A stretch of 9,403 nt of DNA from an uncultured Ligilactobacillus sp. (GTDB taxonomy: Bacteria > Bacillota > Bacilli > Lactobacillales > Lactobacillaceae): the NCBI GenBank assembly GCA_934215475.1, contig CAKPZY010000059.1, positions 1 through 9,403 on the forward strand, written 5' to 3'. The position numbers and the translations under genes are program-made. Under the pieces are notes generated by a model. The model was not told where the DNA came from. It searched no databases and saw only the letters and a program-made list of their open reading frames with translations. Below are positions 1-5,857 of the stretch, one piece after another (positions within the stretch are counted from its first letter, which is position 1; every line of letters starts with the position of its first letter).

Positions 1-137
1 ACTATGATTAAAATTATTATATCGACAACTTTTGAACTATGGTATTGGTCTGAAACATTTCCTATCACCATTTTTTGTACATGTTCCACCATCGAAGCAA
101 TAGTATTTTCTCTTTTCTTGTTTGAGTTCTTTTTCAT
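1..137 (-). CDS. N-terminal part of an unrecognised small protein (runs off the left edge)
   Basis: Read on the minus strand, an ATG at 137 opens a frame that stays open to the window edge, giving the first 45 residues. The start is supported by a strong Shine-Dalgarno, AGGAG seven bases upstream. The protein begins with a very basic stretch (MKKNSNKKRE), continues with a polar region that looks helical (IASMVEHVQKMVIG), and the visible part ends in VVDIIILII, which looks like the beginning of a membrane helix. It lies 62 bp downstream of the 64-residue membrane protein gene on the same strand with no terminator between, so the two may be co-transcribed. I do not recognise the family and the C-terminus is outside the window. 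The start signal is clear; the function is unknown. Confidence 0.6.
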   Translation of the reverse strand, partial: MKKNSNKKRENTIASMVEHVQKMVIGNVSDQYHSSKVVDIIILII

Positions 138-199
138 GCCTTATCTCCTATGTAAACAATATGACTAGTGTGAAATAGCCTGAACTAACAACTAAGGAT

Positions 200-394
200 T
201 TATTTATTAAGGTCATTTTCAAATTTAACTGTTAAAGCGTATCCCAGTAATAGGGCAACTACGATCCATATAAAATCAATAAGGAAAAGTACTCTAATAT
301 TAAATTCAAGCTGACCGTCTACTTTTTGAGCTAAGTATAAAAAGAAAAGGCAATTAATTATATATTGAACCCACCAAATTATTTTCTCTTTCAT
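200..394 (-). CDS. Small two-helix membrane protein, unknown function
   Basis: This 64-residue protein has a short N-terminus, a first hydrophobic helix around residues 6-22 (containing YIINCLFFLYLA), a polar connector (QKVDGQLEF), a second hydrophobic helix around residues 34-56 (VLFLIDFIWIVVALLLGYAL) and a short charged tail. Such a layout fits a small integral membrane protein with both ends on the same side. A GAGG element lies about ten bases upstream of the ATG, a moderate ribosome binding site. The partial gene at 1-137 follows on the same strand. Size and layout are like many small Firmicutes DUF membrane proteins and bacteriocin-immunity-type proteins, but I see no signature that decides this, and no bacteriocin precursor or exporter is visible. 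A plus-strand frame overlapping its start has no ribosome binding site and looks like a shadow. Confidence 0.6.
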   Translation of the reverse strand: MKEKIIWWVQYIINCLFFLYLAQKVDGQLEFNIRVLFLIDFIWIVVALLLGYALTVKFENDLNK

Positions 395-573
395 GCGATC
401 ACATCCTCATGGAATTACTGCGTTAATTCAACTTTTGTGAAAAAACAAGGTGCAAAGTTTGTCGCTGCAATACCCACTGGCAAGAGGATATCAACAGTAA
501 AATTGGATAATAACCGGATAATTAACTGTAATATTATCAAAACTTCAGTACGAAAGATATCGCCAAAAATCGT

Positions 574-760
574 TTAAAGTTGTTTGGAGATTTTTTTGCC
601 TATAAGAAGTTTCTTCCTGCAAAAAATGATGCTAATAACAAAGACAACAGAAAGGGTTATTCCCCAGGCCTCAGCTCTATTAGTAAAAGCAAACCACACT
701 AGAACAAAATGAATGTAACTTAGGGGATCAATCAAACCGTATTTTCAGTCGCTTAAACAA
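574..760 (-). pseudogene. Frameshifted small membrane protein gene
   Basis: On the minus strand a TTG at 760, just after a GAGGTG motif, encodes LFKRLK and then soon meets a stop. One base out of phase, the frame reads on as YGLIDPLSYIHF..., through two hydrophobic segments separated by TNRAEAWG, to a basic tail (CRKKLLIGKKISKQL) and TAA at 574-576. Deleting one A from the AAAA run following CTG joins the halves into a 61-residue protein with a basic N-terminus, two probable membrane helices and a basic C-terminus. A GTG at 765 is in phase with the tail but meets a TGA six codons later. The gene starts six bases after the 56-residue gene upstream, an arrangement typical of translational coupling. 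Real decay, a sequencing error in the A-run, and programmed slippage are all possible. I do not recognise the family. Confidence 0.5.
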
Positions 761-766
761 TTCACC

Positions 767-937
767 TCAATAAAACAGTTCAGCACCTTGCGGCGTAGCA
801 AGCAGGATGGCAAAGAGCAATGACAAACCACCGATAATAATTAATAGCAACCTGGAGAATTTAGTGTGGCGGATGGAACCCTGCCAGATAAGTATAATTC
901 CCACTAAAGCGAATAAAGACATTATCCAAAACCCCAT
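767..937 (-). CDS. 56-residue membrane protein, unknown function
   Basis: The ATG at 937 is preceded by a good GGGAGG ribosome binding site seven bases away. The protein has two hydrophobic helices, roughly residues 3-19 (ending in IILIW) and 30-48 (LLLIIIGGLSLLFAILLA), joined by a short basic loop (QGSIRHTKFSR) and followed by a short C-terminus ending in ELFY. The positively charged loop suggests it faces the cytoplasm, with both ends outside, by the positive-inside rule. The stop codon sits immediately before the GAGGTG motif of the frameshifted gene, so the two probably formed a coupled pair. A plausible promoter lies upstream at 973-1001. I recognise no named family. The frame is believable because of its ribosome binding site, codon pattern and hydrophobic layout, although it is short. 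Confidence 0.65.
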   Translation of the reverse strand: MGFWIMSLFALVGIILIWQGSIRHTKFSRLLLIIIGGLSLLFAILLATPQGAELFY

Positions 938-972
938 GAAAAGCCTCCCAATTCAATATAGAAGTTAATGCC

Positions 973-1001
973 AGTTTAAGTTAAATATAAAAAAATTTCA
1001 A
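973..1001 (-). promoter_or_regulatory. Candidate sigma-A promoter for the small membrane gene pair
   Basis: Read on the minus strand, TTGAAA (1001-996, five of six to TTGACA) is followed by a 17-bp AT-rich spacer and TAAACT (978-973, four of six to TATAAT). Transcription would begin near 966, about 30 bases before the ATG at 937, leaving room for the GGGAGG ribosome binding site. Assigned by consensus only; AT-rich DNA gives such matches by chance. Confidence 0.4.
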
Positions 1002-1127
1002 TGCGGAGTAAATTTAGCAAAGTCATCTGGCTCTTGGTTTAGTCTTTAAAACATCGCTTATGCCCTATAAAGTCCCTTTAGATCAGATAAAATTTATACT
1101 TTTTGCCAAAAATTGACTTCGTCGTTT

Positions 1128-1262
1128 TTACTTCCATAATTTCGTCAGTATATCAGCAATACCTGAACTAAATAGCGTTACACAGACTGATCCTAAGACA
1201 TCCAAACAAAGTACCAGTAGATTTATCTGCCACTGCTGCTTAATATATTTCCAGACAGACAA
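1128..1262 (-). CDS. Putative 44-residue TTG-start protein, or N-terminal remnant of a membrane protein
   Basis: A very strong Shine-Dalgarno (AAGGAGGG) lies six to seven bases before a TTG at 1262, and the frame runs 44 codons to TAA. The product starts SVWKYIKQQW, has one hydrophobic segment (about residues 13-31, INLLVLCLDVLGSVCVTLF) and ends SGIADILTKLWK. The ribosome binding site is the main evidence that it is or was translated. The pattern of a basic amphipathic start, a long hydrophobic helix and then G-I-A-D-I-L resembles the first membrane helix of ABC exporter permeases, so it may be the surviving 5' end of a longer gene. I found no continuing frame with clear ABC features downstream. 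It could equally be an intact small membrane peptide. The short length and lack of a recognised family keep confidence moderate. Confidence 0.45.
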   Translation of the reverse strand: MSVWKYIKQQWQINLLVLCLDVLGSVCVTLFSSGIADILTKLWK

Positions 1263-1327
1263 AATGTTCCCTCCTTTTTAAACAAGCTACCTATATTGAA
1301 ATGAAACCCTGAGATTGCCCTAGTCCC

Positions 1328-1340
1328 TGTCAAGTTGACA
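1328..1340. promoter_or_regulatory. TTGACA-type palindrome, possible operator or -35 element
   Basis: TGTCAA and TTGACA form a perfect 6-bp inverted repeat around a single central G, so a consensus -35 hexamer faces each direction. On the plus strand 17-18 bp downstream gives only weak -10 matches (TTATCT or TATCTG near 1358-1364); on the minus strand I see no good -10. A second short inverted repeat, GATAA-TT-TTATC, follows at 1351-1362. The element lies between the minus-strand small genes and the plus-strand esterase, where a shared operator would be expected. Symmetry is seen directly; function is inferred. Confidence 0.3.
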
Positions 1341-1375
1341 TTGGGAATATGATAATTTTATCTGTTTTGGTTAAG

Positions 1376-1419
1376 CCACTGAACTCCAGCATTCTAGTGG
1401 AGTTTGACCACTTTTTTTT
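1376..1419 (+). terminator. Terminator hairpin with competing stems upstream of the esterase gene
   Basis: On the plus strand AGTGG (1396-1400) and CCACT (1408-1412) form a 5-bp stem over a 7-base loop that runs directly into a T-tract ending at 1419, an intrinsic terminator layout. The same AGTGG can instead pair with an earlier CCACT (1376-1380), and AACTCCA (1382-1388) can pair with TGGAGTT (1398-1404). These foldings exclude one another, as in transcription attenuators. No plus-strand gene lies upstream to be terminated, so it may act in the esterase leader or end a short RNA. No T-box or known riboswitch core motif was recognised. Confidence 0.5.
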
Positions 1420-1549
1420 GCAAAAATAATCGATTTGAACTTTTTGAAAAGTCTAATTTTAAGCATAAACTAGCAAAAAGTGACAATATTATCAGTGATA
1501 CATCTTAATTTTTGATACATAAGGTACATTTGACGGGGAGGTAATATAT

Positions 1550-2443
1550 ATGAAATGGCTTCAATCGAAAGTAGTTGTATTATTAGCAGCTTTATTTAGC
1601 ATCGGGATTTGTTTTATATCTGATAATGATACAACTATAAATGCTTCTAGTCCGCAAAATACCAGTACTGTGGTCACAAATACAGTATATTCCAAGCAAT
1701 TAGGGATGGACTGGAACTATGATGTGTATTTGCCAGCAAGGTACTCTCAAAAAGCGACTAAACGATATCCAGTTTTATATATGCTTCATGGATTATACGG
1801 AAATCATACGAATTTTCTAGAACTCGTAAATTCCAAAAAGATGTTGGATAATACAATCGATCACACAAAACAACCGATGATCGTTGTTTTCGTGGATGGA
1901 TTTAATAGTTTTTACGTTAACCAAAAGGGCGGTCAACAAATGGAGAAGGCTGTTGTCAAAGACTTAGTTCCCGCAATGAATAAAAGATATAAAATTGCTA
2001 GAGGTGCTTCCAAGCACGCGATTGGAGGCATCTCTATGGGTGGATATGGTGCAGCTCGCTTCGCCTTAAAATACCCTAAGTTATTTTCTAAGGCTGAGAT
2101 GATCTCGCCATCAGTTTGGTACGATCTCCCTGCAAATGATCCGATCAGAGAAAATATGCATGCCTTTACTAATGGGAAAGCTCATTGGTCTAGCAAGGTC
2201 TATAATGGTTTATTTCCAACCAAATATATGAATAAAAAATCAAAACATGTGAAATTATACGTCGAATCAACCAGTGCCGATACGCCCGTTCCAATCAAGG
2301 ACGTTGATAGATTTGTCAAGGTTGCTAAAAGGAAAGGGATCAGCACGAAATTTATAACGGACTCGGGTGATAATCATAATTGGACATATTGGAACAAAGC
2401 TATGCCAAAAGGGTACAATTGGGTCGCAGAGGAAATGAAATAA
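1550..2443 (+). CDS. Secreted alpha/beta-hydrolase esterase (esterase D / S-formylglutathione hydrolase-like family)
   Basis: This 297-residue protein probably hydrolyses carboxylic esters outside the cell. The N-terminus is a signal peptide: basic residues at K2 and K7, a hydrophobic core at about 8-23, and a likely cleavage region near residue 32 (TINA-SS). The cysteine at 21 does not sit in a proper lipobox. The mature part has the putative-esterase fold (Pfam Esterase type): the oxyanion-region motif HGLYGNHTNF (80-89), the nucleophile elbow GGISMGGYG with Ser162, a late acidic residue (Asp244 or Asp251) and the catalytic His276 in GDNHNW. The length fits tributyrin-esterase-like members plus a signal peptide. 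The start is fixed by GGGGAGG eight bases before the ATG. The gene has its own upstream region with a possible attenuator and a weak promoter candidate (GTGACA at 1480, CTTAAT at 1504), and it ends at a bidirectional terminator. The natural substrate cannot be told from sequence. Confidence 0.88.
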   Translation: MKWLQSKVVVLLAALFSIGICFISDNDTTINASSPQNTSTVVTNTVYSKQLGMDWNYDVYLPARYSQKATKRYPVLYMLHGLYGNHTNFLELVNSKKMLDNTIDHTKQPMIVVFVDGFNSFYVNQKGGQQMEKAVVKDLVPAMNKRYKIARGASKHAIGGISMGGYGAARFALKYPKLFSKAEMISPSVWYDLPANDPIRENMHAFTNGKAHWSSKVYNGLFPTKYMNKKSKHVKLYVESTSADTPVPIKDVDRFVKVAKRKGISTKFITDSGDNHNWTYWNKAMPKGYNWVAEEMK

Positions 2444-2486
2444 ATAAAAAGCTAATAAAGTTTTTCATACTAACAGCGTCAAATAC

Positions 2487-2516
2487 AAAAGCCGGCCAAG
2501 TAATTGGTCGGCTTTT
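2487..2516. terminator. Bidirectional intrinsic terminator between convergent genes
   Basis: AAAAGCCGGCCAA, loop GTAA and TTGGTCGGCTTTT form a 13-bp stem with one G-U wobble, flanked by A-run and T-run so that it works on both strands. It lies between the esterase stop (2443) and the UPF0340 stop (2557), which converge here. Confidence 0.9.
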
Positions 2517-2556
2517 AATAAATAAATTTATACTTAAAGCAGATTATTATAACTGT

Positions 2557-3141
2557 CTATTTTGCGAAGACATCTTGTGAAAATTCGTATTGCGCCCTCG
2601 GACCGCCAATTAGTTTTGGCCTAGACTTTAAGCAAACCACATTTGCTTTGCCAATCTTTGCTTGCTTTATTTTAACTGGGATCTGAACAAATTTGACATG
2701 CATTCCAATCTCAGTTCCACCAATATCAAGGCCTCCAAAAGCTGTAATATGTTCGACTTCTACCGGATCATGCTTTTTTTGATAGGCAGCTAATTGTGTG
2801 CTGCCGCCCGCGAGTACTGAAGGAACTACCGAAACGATCTCCAAATCATGTTCTTTTGCAACTTTTCGTTCTACCAATAAAGCACGATTGAGGTGTTGAC
2901 AACCTTGAATGGCTAAGTGAATATGTCGCGGCAGTAAGAAACTCTGTATAGTGTCAACTACCACTTCCCCAATATGCAAATTAGGGTCGGTCCCCATCCA
3001 CTTGCCCTCAATTTCGCTAGTGCTGCAGCCAAGAACAAAAATACCATTTGCTGGGAATTCTACTTTGTTAAAATAATCTGTTAATACATCCGTAGTGTTT
3101 TTTCTGATCAATTTTAAGTGTTCTGACAAATCTGCATCCAT
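2557..3141 (-). CDS. UPF0340 / DUF436 family protein (YwlG-like)
   Basis: This 194-residue cytosolic protein belongs to the UPF0340 (TIGR01440, B. subtilis YwlG-like) family, conserved in Firmicutes and of unknown biochemical role. The recognisable blocks, in order, are FVLGCSTSEIEG (about 35-46), IQGCQHLNRALLVER (79-93), SVVPSVLAGGS (104-114), a DPVEVEHI block, GGLDIGGTEIGMH (136-148) and RPKLIGGPRAQY (174-185). Conserved Cys39, Cys81 and His83 sit in the first two blocks. I place the start at the ATG at 3141, not the in-frame ATG at 3174: the later codon has GAGGGAG and AAGGA just upstream, while the earlier one follows an A/T run with no ribosome binding site. The length then also matches the family. 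The gene follows the LacI-type regulator on the same strand after about 130 bp, and a link to sugar use is not evident. Confidence 0.88.
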   Translation of the reverse strand: MDADLSEHLKLIRKNTTDVLTDYFNKVEFPANGIFVLGCSTSEIEGKWMGTDPNLHIGEVVVDTIQSFLLPRHIHLAIQGCQHLNRALLVERKVAKEHDLEIVSVVPSVLAGGSTQLAAYQKKHDPVEVEHITAFGGLDIGGTEIGMHVKFVQIPVKIKQAKIGKANVVCLKSRPKLIGGPRAQYEFSQDVFAK

Positions 3142-3271
3142 GTTTCCTTGCTCCCTCGTGTATTGATTACCCATAAAAAATTTTCTAATTTCTTATTATT
3201 TCGCGAACCCTATCTATATTTAAGCACAAAACTTTTTAAGCACTCATTTAAAATAAAGAATTAGATAAAGC

Positions 3272-4267
3272 CTATCTTAGTTGGCATGTACTGCTACCCT
3301 CTACAATTTTAAAGTCAACGTATTTGTAAAAACTATTGCTGAGTTTAGTTTGCAATAAGCGTGCTCCTTGTACTCCCATTTCATAAAATGATTGGACAAC
3401 ACTGGTTATTTCGGGCTGGGCTATCCTGGTTAATTCTGTTCCGTCCATACTCATGACTCCTAAATCTTGGGGCACTTTAAGGCCATAATTTCTAGCTTGA
3501 TTCATTATACCTAAAGCTATGTAATCACTTCCACTTAAAACGGCCTCCAGGGGAGATTCCCGATAGTAATTTTTCATCGCCTTAATTCCGTCTTGGTAAG
3601 TGAACATTCCTGGTTGGATCCAGTAGGGTAAAATGTGGATCTGACTTTCTTTTAAGGCTGACGAATATCCCTCTACGCGTTGTTGTCCCATATATGAATC
3701 TACATCTATCCCAGCTAACCCAATTTTTTTGTATCCCTTGTTAAGTAAAAATTTGGCAGCTTTGTATGTTAGTTGGAAATTATTGGTAGTAACGAAAGGG
3801 GCAGTTTGTTTAGGAAATTCCGTTGACAAAAAGAGAAAAGGCACGTCCTTTGTTTTTAAAATTTGTAAATTTTCTTCACTCAATTCGATCCCGAGGATCA
3901 AAAGCCCTTTAATTGGCCGTTCTGTGATAGTTTTTAAGGCCTTTTTTTGCAGCATTTTATCATTTTCACCAGCAAAGACGATGATAACACTTAAATCATG
4001 TTTAAATGCCTCCGCTTGGATCCCTTCAATGATGTGATTGGCAAAATTGGTTTTGGTGGCTGAAACGATGACTCCGATCGTATTGCCTTTTTTGGTAACT
4101 AATTCTGTGGCATTTAAATTTTTTTGATATCCGAGATCCGCAGCAATTTTTTTGATCTTTTTTTCTGTTTTCTTGGAAAAGAAACCGTCCCGGCCATTTA
4201 AAACTCGAGATACGGTCGCCACAGAAACATTAGCTTGTTTAGCAATATCTTTAATGGTCGCGGTCAT
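3272..4267 (-). CDS. LacI-family transcriptional regulator, probably of the adjacent alpha-glucoside operon
   Basis: This 331-residue protein is a typical full-length LacI/GalR regulator. Residues 4-24 (IKDIAKQANVSVATVSRVLNG) form the DNA-binding helix-turn-helix, with Val16, Ala17 and Arg21 in the recognition helix as in CcpA-like members; residues about 45-60 form the hinge; residues about 62-331 form the periplasmic-binding-protein-like sensor and dimerisation domain, starting at NTIGVIVSA. It is divergent from the permease/glucosidase operon, with a pair of palindromic CG-centred operators between them, the usual arrangement for a local repressor released by the imported sugar or a derivative. 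The family also includes MalR-type regulators, but the effector cannot be read from sequence. Its ribosome binding site is weak (purine-rich GAAG/GAAGAA), suggesting low expression. Autoregulation is possible because one operator lies just upstream of its own promoter. Confidence 0.93.
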   Translation of the reverse strand: MTATIKDIAKQANVSVATVSRVLNGRDGFFSKKTEKKIKKIAADLGYQKNLNATELVTKKGNTIGVIVSATKTNFANHIIEGIQAEAFKHDLSVIIVFAGENDKMLQKKALKTITERPIKGLLILGIELSEENLQILKTKDVPFLFLSTEFPKQTAPFVTTNNFQLTYKAAKFLLNKGYKKIGLAGIDVDSYMGQQRVEGYSSALKESQIHILPYWIQPGMFTYQDGIKAMKNYYRESPLEAVLSGSDYIALGIMNQARNYGLKVPQDLGVMSMDGTELTRIAQPEITSVVQSFYEMGVQGARLLQTKLSNSFYKYVDFKIVEGSSTCQLR

Positions 4268-4303
4268 ATTTCTTCACACTTCTTCCATATTCTATATATT
4301 TTA

Positions 4304-4332
4304 ATTATAGTTTAAGTCTTCTAAAAAAAAAG
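4304..4332 (-). promoter_or_regulatory. Candidate promoter of the LacI-family regulator gene
   Basis: On the minus strand a perfect TATAAT (4309-4304) lies about 37 bp upstream of the regulator ATG. The hexamer 17 bp upstream is a T-rich CTTTTT with a poor -35 match, so the -10 carries most of the evidence. The operator at 4339-4351 is immediately upstream, where a bound repressor could affect this promoter as well. Confidence 0.45.
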
Positions 4333-4338
4333 AAAAAA

Positions 4339-4351
4339 GTAAACGTTTGTG
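4339..4351. promoter_or_regulatory. LacI-type operator, distal site (O1)
   Basis: GTAAACGTTTGTG contains the palindrome AAACGTTT with the central CG typical of LacI/CcpA-family operators. It matches the proximal site in 12 of 13 bases. Its centre is 32 bp upstream of that of the proximal site, about three helical turns, so two bound dimers would face the same side of the DNA. The right half-site departs from the cre consensus (GTG instead of WCA), which favours the local regulator over CcpA, though both could bind. Confidence 0.65.
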
Positions 4352-4368
4352 GTTCCGTTATATAAGCA

Positions 4369-4397
4369 TTGTAAGCGTTTGTGTTTTATGTTAATAT
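4369..4397 (+). promoter_or_regulatory. Promoter of the permease/alpha-glucosidase operon
   Basis: TTGTAA (4369-4374) as -35, a 17-bp spacer and TAATAT (4392-4397) as -10, with an upstream TG at 4389-4390 giving an extended -10. The start of transcription would be near 4404, about 45 bases before the permease ATG. The -35 overlaps the proximal operator, so repressor binding should block RNA polymerase. Confidence 0.6.
4371..4383. promoter_or_regulatory. LacI-type/cre-like operator, proximal site (O2)
   Basis: GTAAGCGTTTGTG; with the preceding T the left half (TGTAAGCG) matches the cre consensus TGWAANCG exactly, while the right half is degenerate. It overlaps the -35 box of the operon promoter. 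It differs from the distal site at one base (G for A). Target of the divergent LacI-family protein, and possibly of CcpA, by inference. Confidence 0.65.
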
Positions 4398-4449
4398 CTC
4401 TGGTGAAGGCGTTTTCTAAATCAATTAAAGCAAAGGAGTGAAAGTTAGC

Positions 4450-5841
4450 ATGGAAGCAAAAACTGAAAAATCTGTTGCTGATAAAAACACTGAGATATCT
4501 TCTACAGCAAAAAGATCATTGCCCACTTTGAAACTTTCTACTATTTTTGCAATGACTTTTGGCTTTTTTGGCGTCAATATGGCGTTTTCTTTGCAGTCAT
4601 CGCAAATGGGAAGAATTTTTCAAACAATAGGAGCTAACCCTAACAAGTTAGGCTGGTTTTTTATTCTGCCTCCTTTGGCCGGAATGGTGATCCAACCGCT
4701 AATTGGTAAATATTCAGACAGAACTTGGACCCGTTTTGGTCGTAGGATGCCTTACTTGTTATTCGCTGGTCCGATTGGAGCATTGGTTTTAGTTTTATTG
4801 CCTAATGCCGGTTCTTTTGGTTTCGGATACGCATCATTGGCAGCACTTTTATTTGGCGCGTTTGCTACATTATTTATGGATCTAACCTCTAATGCATGTA
4901 TGCAGCCGTATAAAATGATCATTGGCGATATGGTGAATGAAGATCAAAAGGACCTTGCTTGGTCTTGGCAGCAATCTTTCTCTAATTTGGGTGGTGTCGT
5001 TGCCACAGCTGCTCCATTTGCATTAACAGCCTGGGGTATTTCTAACGTTGCACCTAAAGGGGAAGTTCCAGGATCCGTGAAGTTTGCTTATTATGCAGCC
5101 GCTGCCATACTATTGGTTTCTTCTATTTATACGGTCATCTCGGTCGATGAATATGACCCAAAGAAATATGCTGACTACCATGGCAATGCACTAGAAGAAT
5201 CCGAAAAAACACCTGGTCTATGGGAATTACTTAAAAAAGCACCGAAATCGTTTTGGGAGATCTCAGTGACACAATTCTTCAACTGGTTTGCAATTATGTA
5301 TATGTGGACTTATTCCACGGGCGCAATTGCGGACAATGTCTGGCACACTACCGATCCTTCCTCTGCGGGCTATCAAGAGGCAGGCAACTGGTATGGCATA
5401 TTATTTTGCGTTTTGTCGATCTCATCTGTTTTGTTTGGGATCTTAGTCGCGCACTCACGGCCAGATCAAAGGAAATTTTGGTATCGTTTTGGTTGTATTG
5501 CTGGCGGGATCGGATTTATATCAATATTCTTCATTGATAACAAATGGCTGCTCTTCATCTCTTATGCATTGATCGGTATCGATAATTTGACTATGAATAC
5601 ACAGCCGTTCTCACTGCTAACAGAATCATTAAATGGCAAAAACGAAGGTGCATATTTAGGACTATTTAATTGTAGTATCTGCTTGCCGCAAATTATTGCC
5701 TCAGTTGCCAGTTTTGGATTATTCCCGCTGTTAGGAAATTCGATGCCTGCAATGTTATTTGTCGGAGGAGTTTCATTGTTATTAGGAGCTTGGTCAGTAA
5801 GTCTCATTCATTCTGATTTTTCAGATAACAAAGTTAAATAA
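4450..5841 (+). CDS. MFS sugar permease (SLC45/GPH-like, probable maltose/isomaltose-type alpha-glucoside transporter)
   Basis: This 463-residue cytoplasmic-membrane protein has about twelve hydrophobic helices after a polar 25-30 residue N-terminus and is the likely sugar:cation symporter of the operon. The loop between helices 2 and 3 carries GKYSDRTWTRFGRRMPYLLF (about 86-105), the D-R-T-x-T-R-x-G-R-R-x-P signature of the sucrose/maltose branch of the major facilitator superfamily. Another conserved block is QPYKMIIGDMVNEDQK, and a charged cytoplasmic loop (about 237-268) separates the two halves. I place the start at the ATG at 4450; an in-frame GTG at 4438 overlaps the AGGAG (4434-4438) that serves as ribosome binding site, so it cannot be the start. 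Spacing of 11 bases is a little long. It is the first gene of the operon, 16 bp before the first glucosidase, so the likely cargo is a gluco-oligosaccharide entering without phosphorylation. The exact sugar is not determined. Confidence 0.9.
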   Translation: MEAKTEKSVADKNTEISSTAKRSLPTLKLSTIFAMTFGFFGVNMAFSLQSSQMGRIFQTIGANPNKLGWFFILPPLAGMVIQPLIGKYSDRTWTRFGRRMPYLLFAGPIGALVLVLLPNAGSFGFGYASLAALLFGAFATLFMDLTSNACMQPYKMIIGDMVNEDQKDLAWSWQQSFSNLGGVVATAAPFALTAWGISNVAPKGEVPGSVKFAYYAAAAILLVSSIYTVISVDEYDPKKYADYHGNALEESEKTPGLWELLKKAPKSFWEISVTQFFNWFAIMYMWTYSTGAIADNVWHTTDPSSAGYQEAGNWYGILFCVLSISSVLFGILVAHSRPDQRKFWYRFGCIAGGIGFISIFFIDNKWLLFISYALIGIDNLTMNTQPFSLLTESLNGKNEGAYLGLFNCSICLPQIIASVASFGLFPLLGNSMPAMLFVGGVSLLLGAWSVSLIHSDFSDNKVK

Positions 5842-5857
5842 ATAGGAGGTTACAATT

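Noticed and set aside
403..573. Minus-strand frame open for about 52 codons directly after the pseudogene stop (contains VDILLPVGIAATNFAPCFF)
   Set aside because: There is no ATG and no ribosome binding site before a usable start. The sequence is somewhat hydrophobic but evidence is too weak to call a gene; it may be decayed coding DNA.
365..577. Plus-strand open frame of 70 codons
   Set aside because: No ribosome binding site, no recognisable family, and it overlaps the start of the better supported minus-strand membrane gene.
1496..1520. Direct repeat TGATACAT twice, 17 bp apart, upstream of the esterase
   Set aside because: Could be part of a -10 or an activator site, but it is short and no partner -35 of quality is present.
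3219..3243. Direct repeat TTTAAGCAC twice, 16 bp apart, upstream of the UPF0340 gene
   Set aside because: Short and AT-rich; on the minus strand it flanks weak promoter-like hexamers but no convincing -35/-10 pair, so no operator is claimed.
3255..3285. Possible terminator hairpin (AGATA/TATCT) at the end of the LacI-type gene
   Set aside because: The stem is only five A/T-rich base pairs overlapping the stop codon, and the following T-tract is interrupted.
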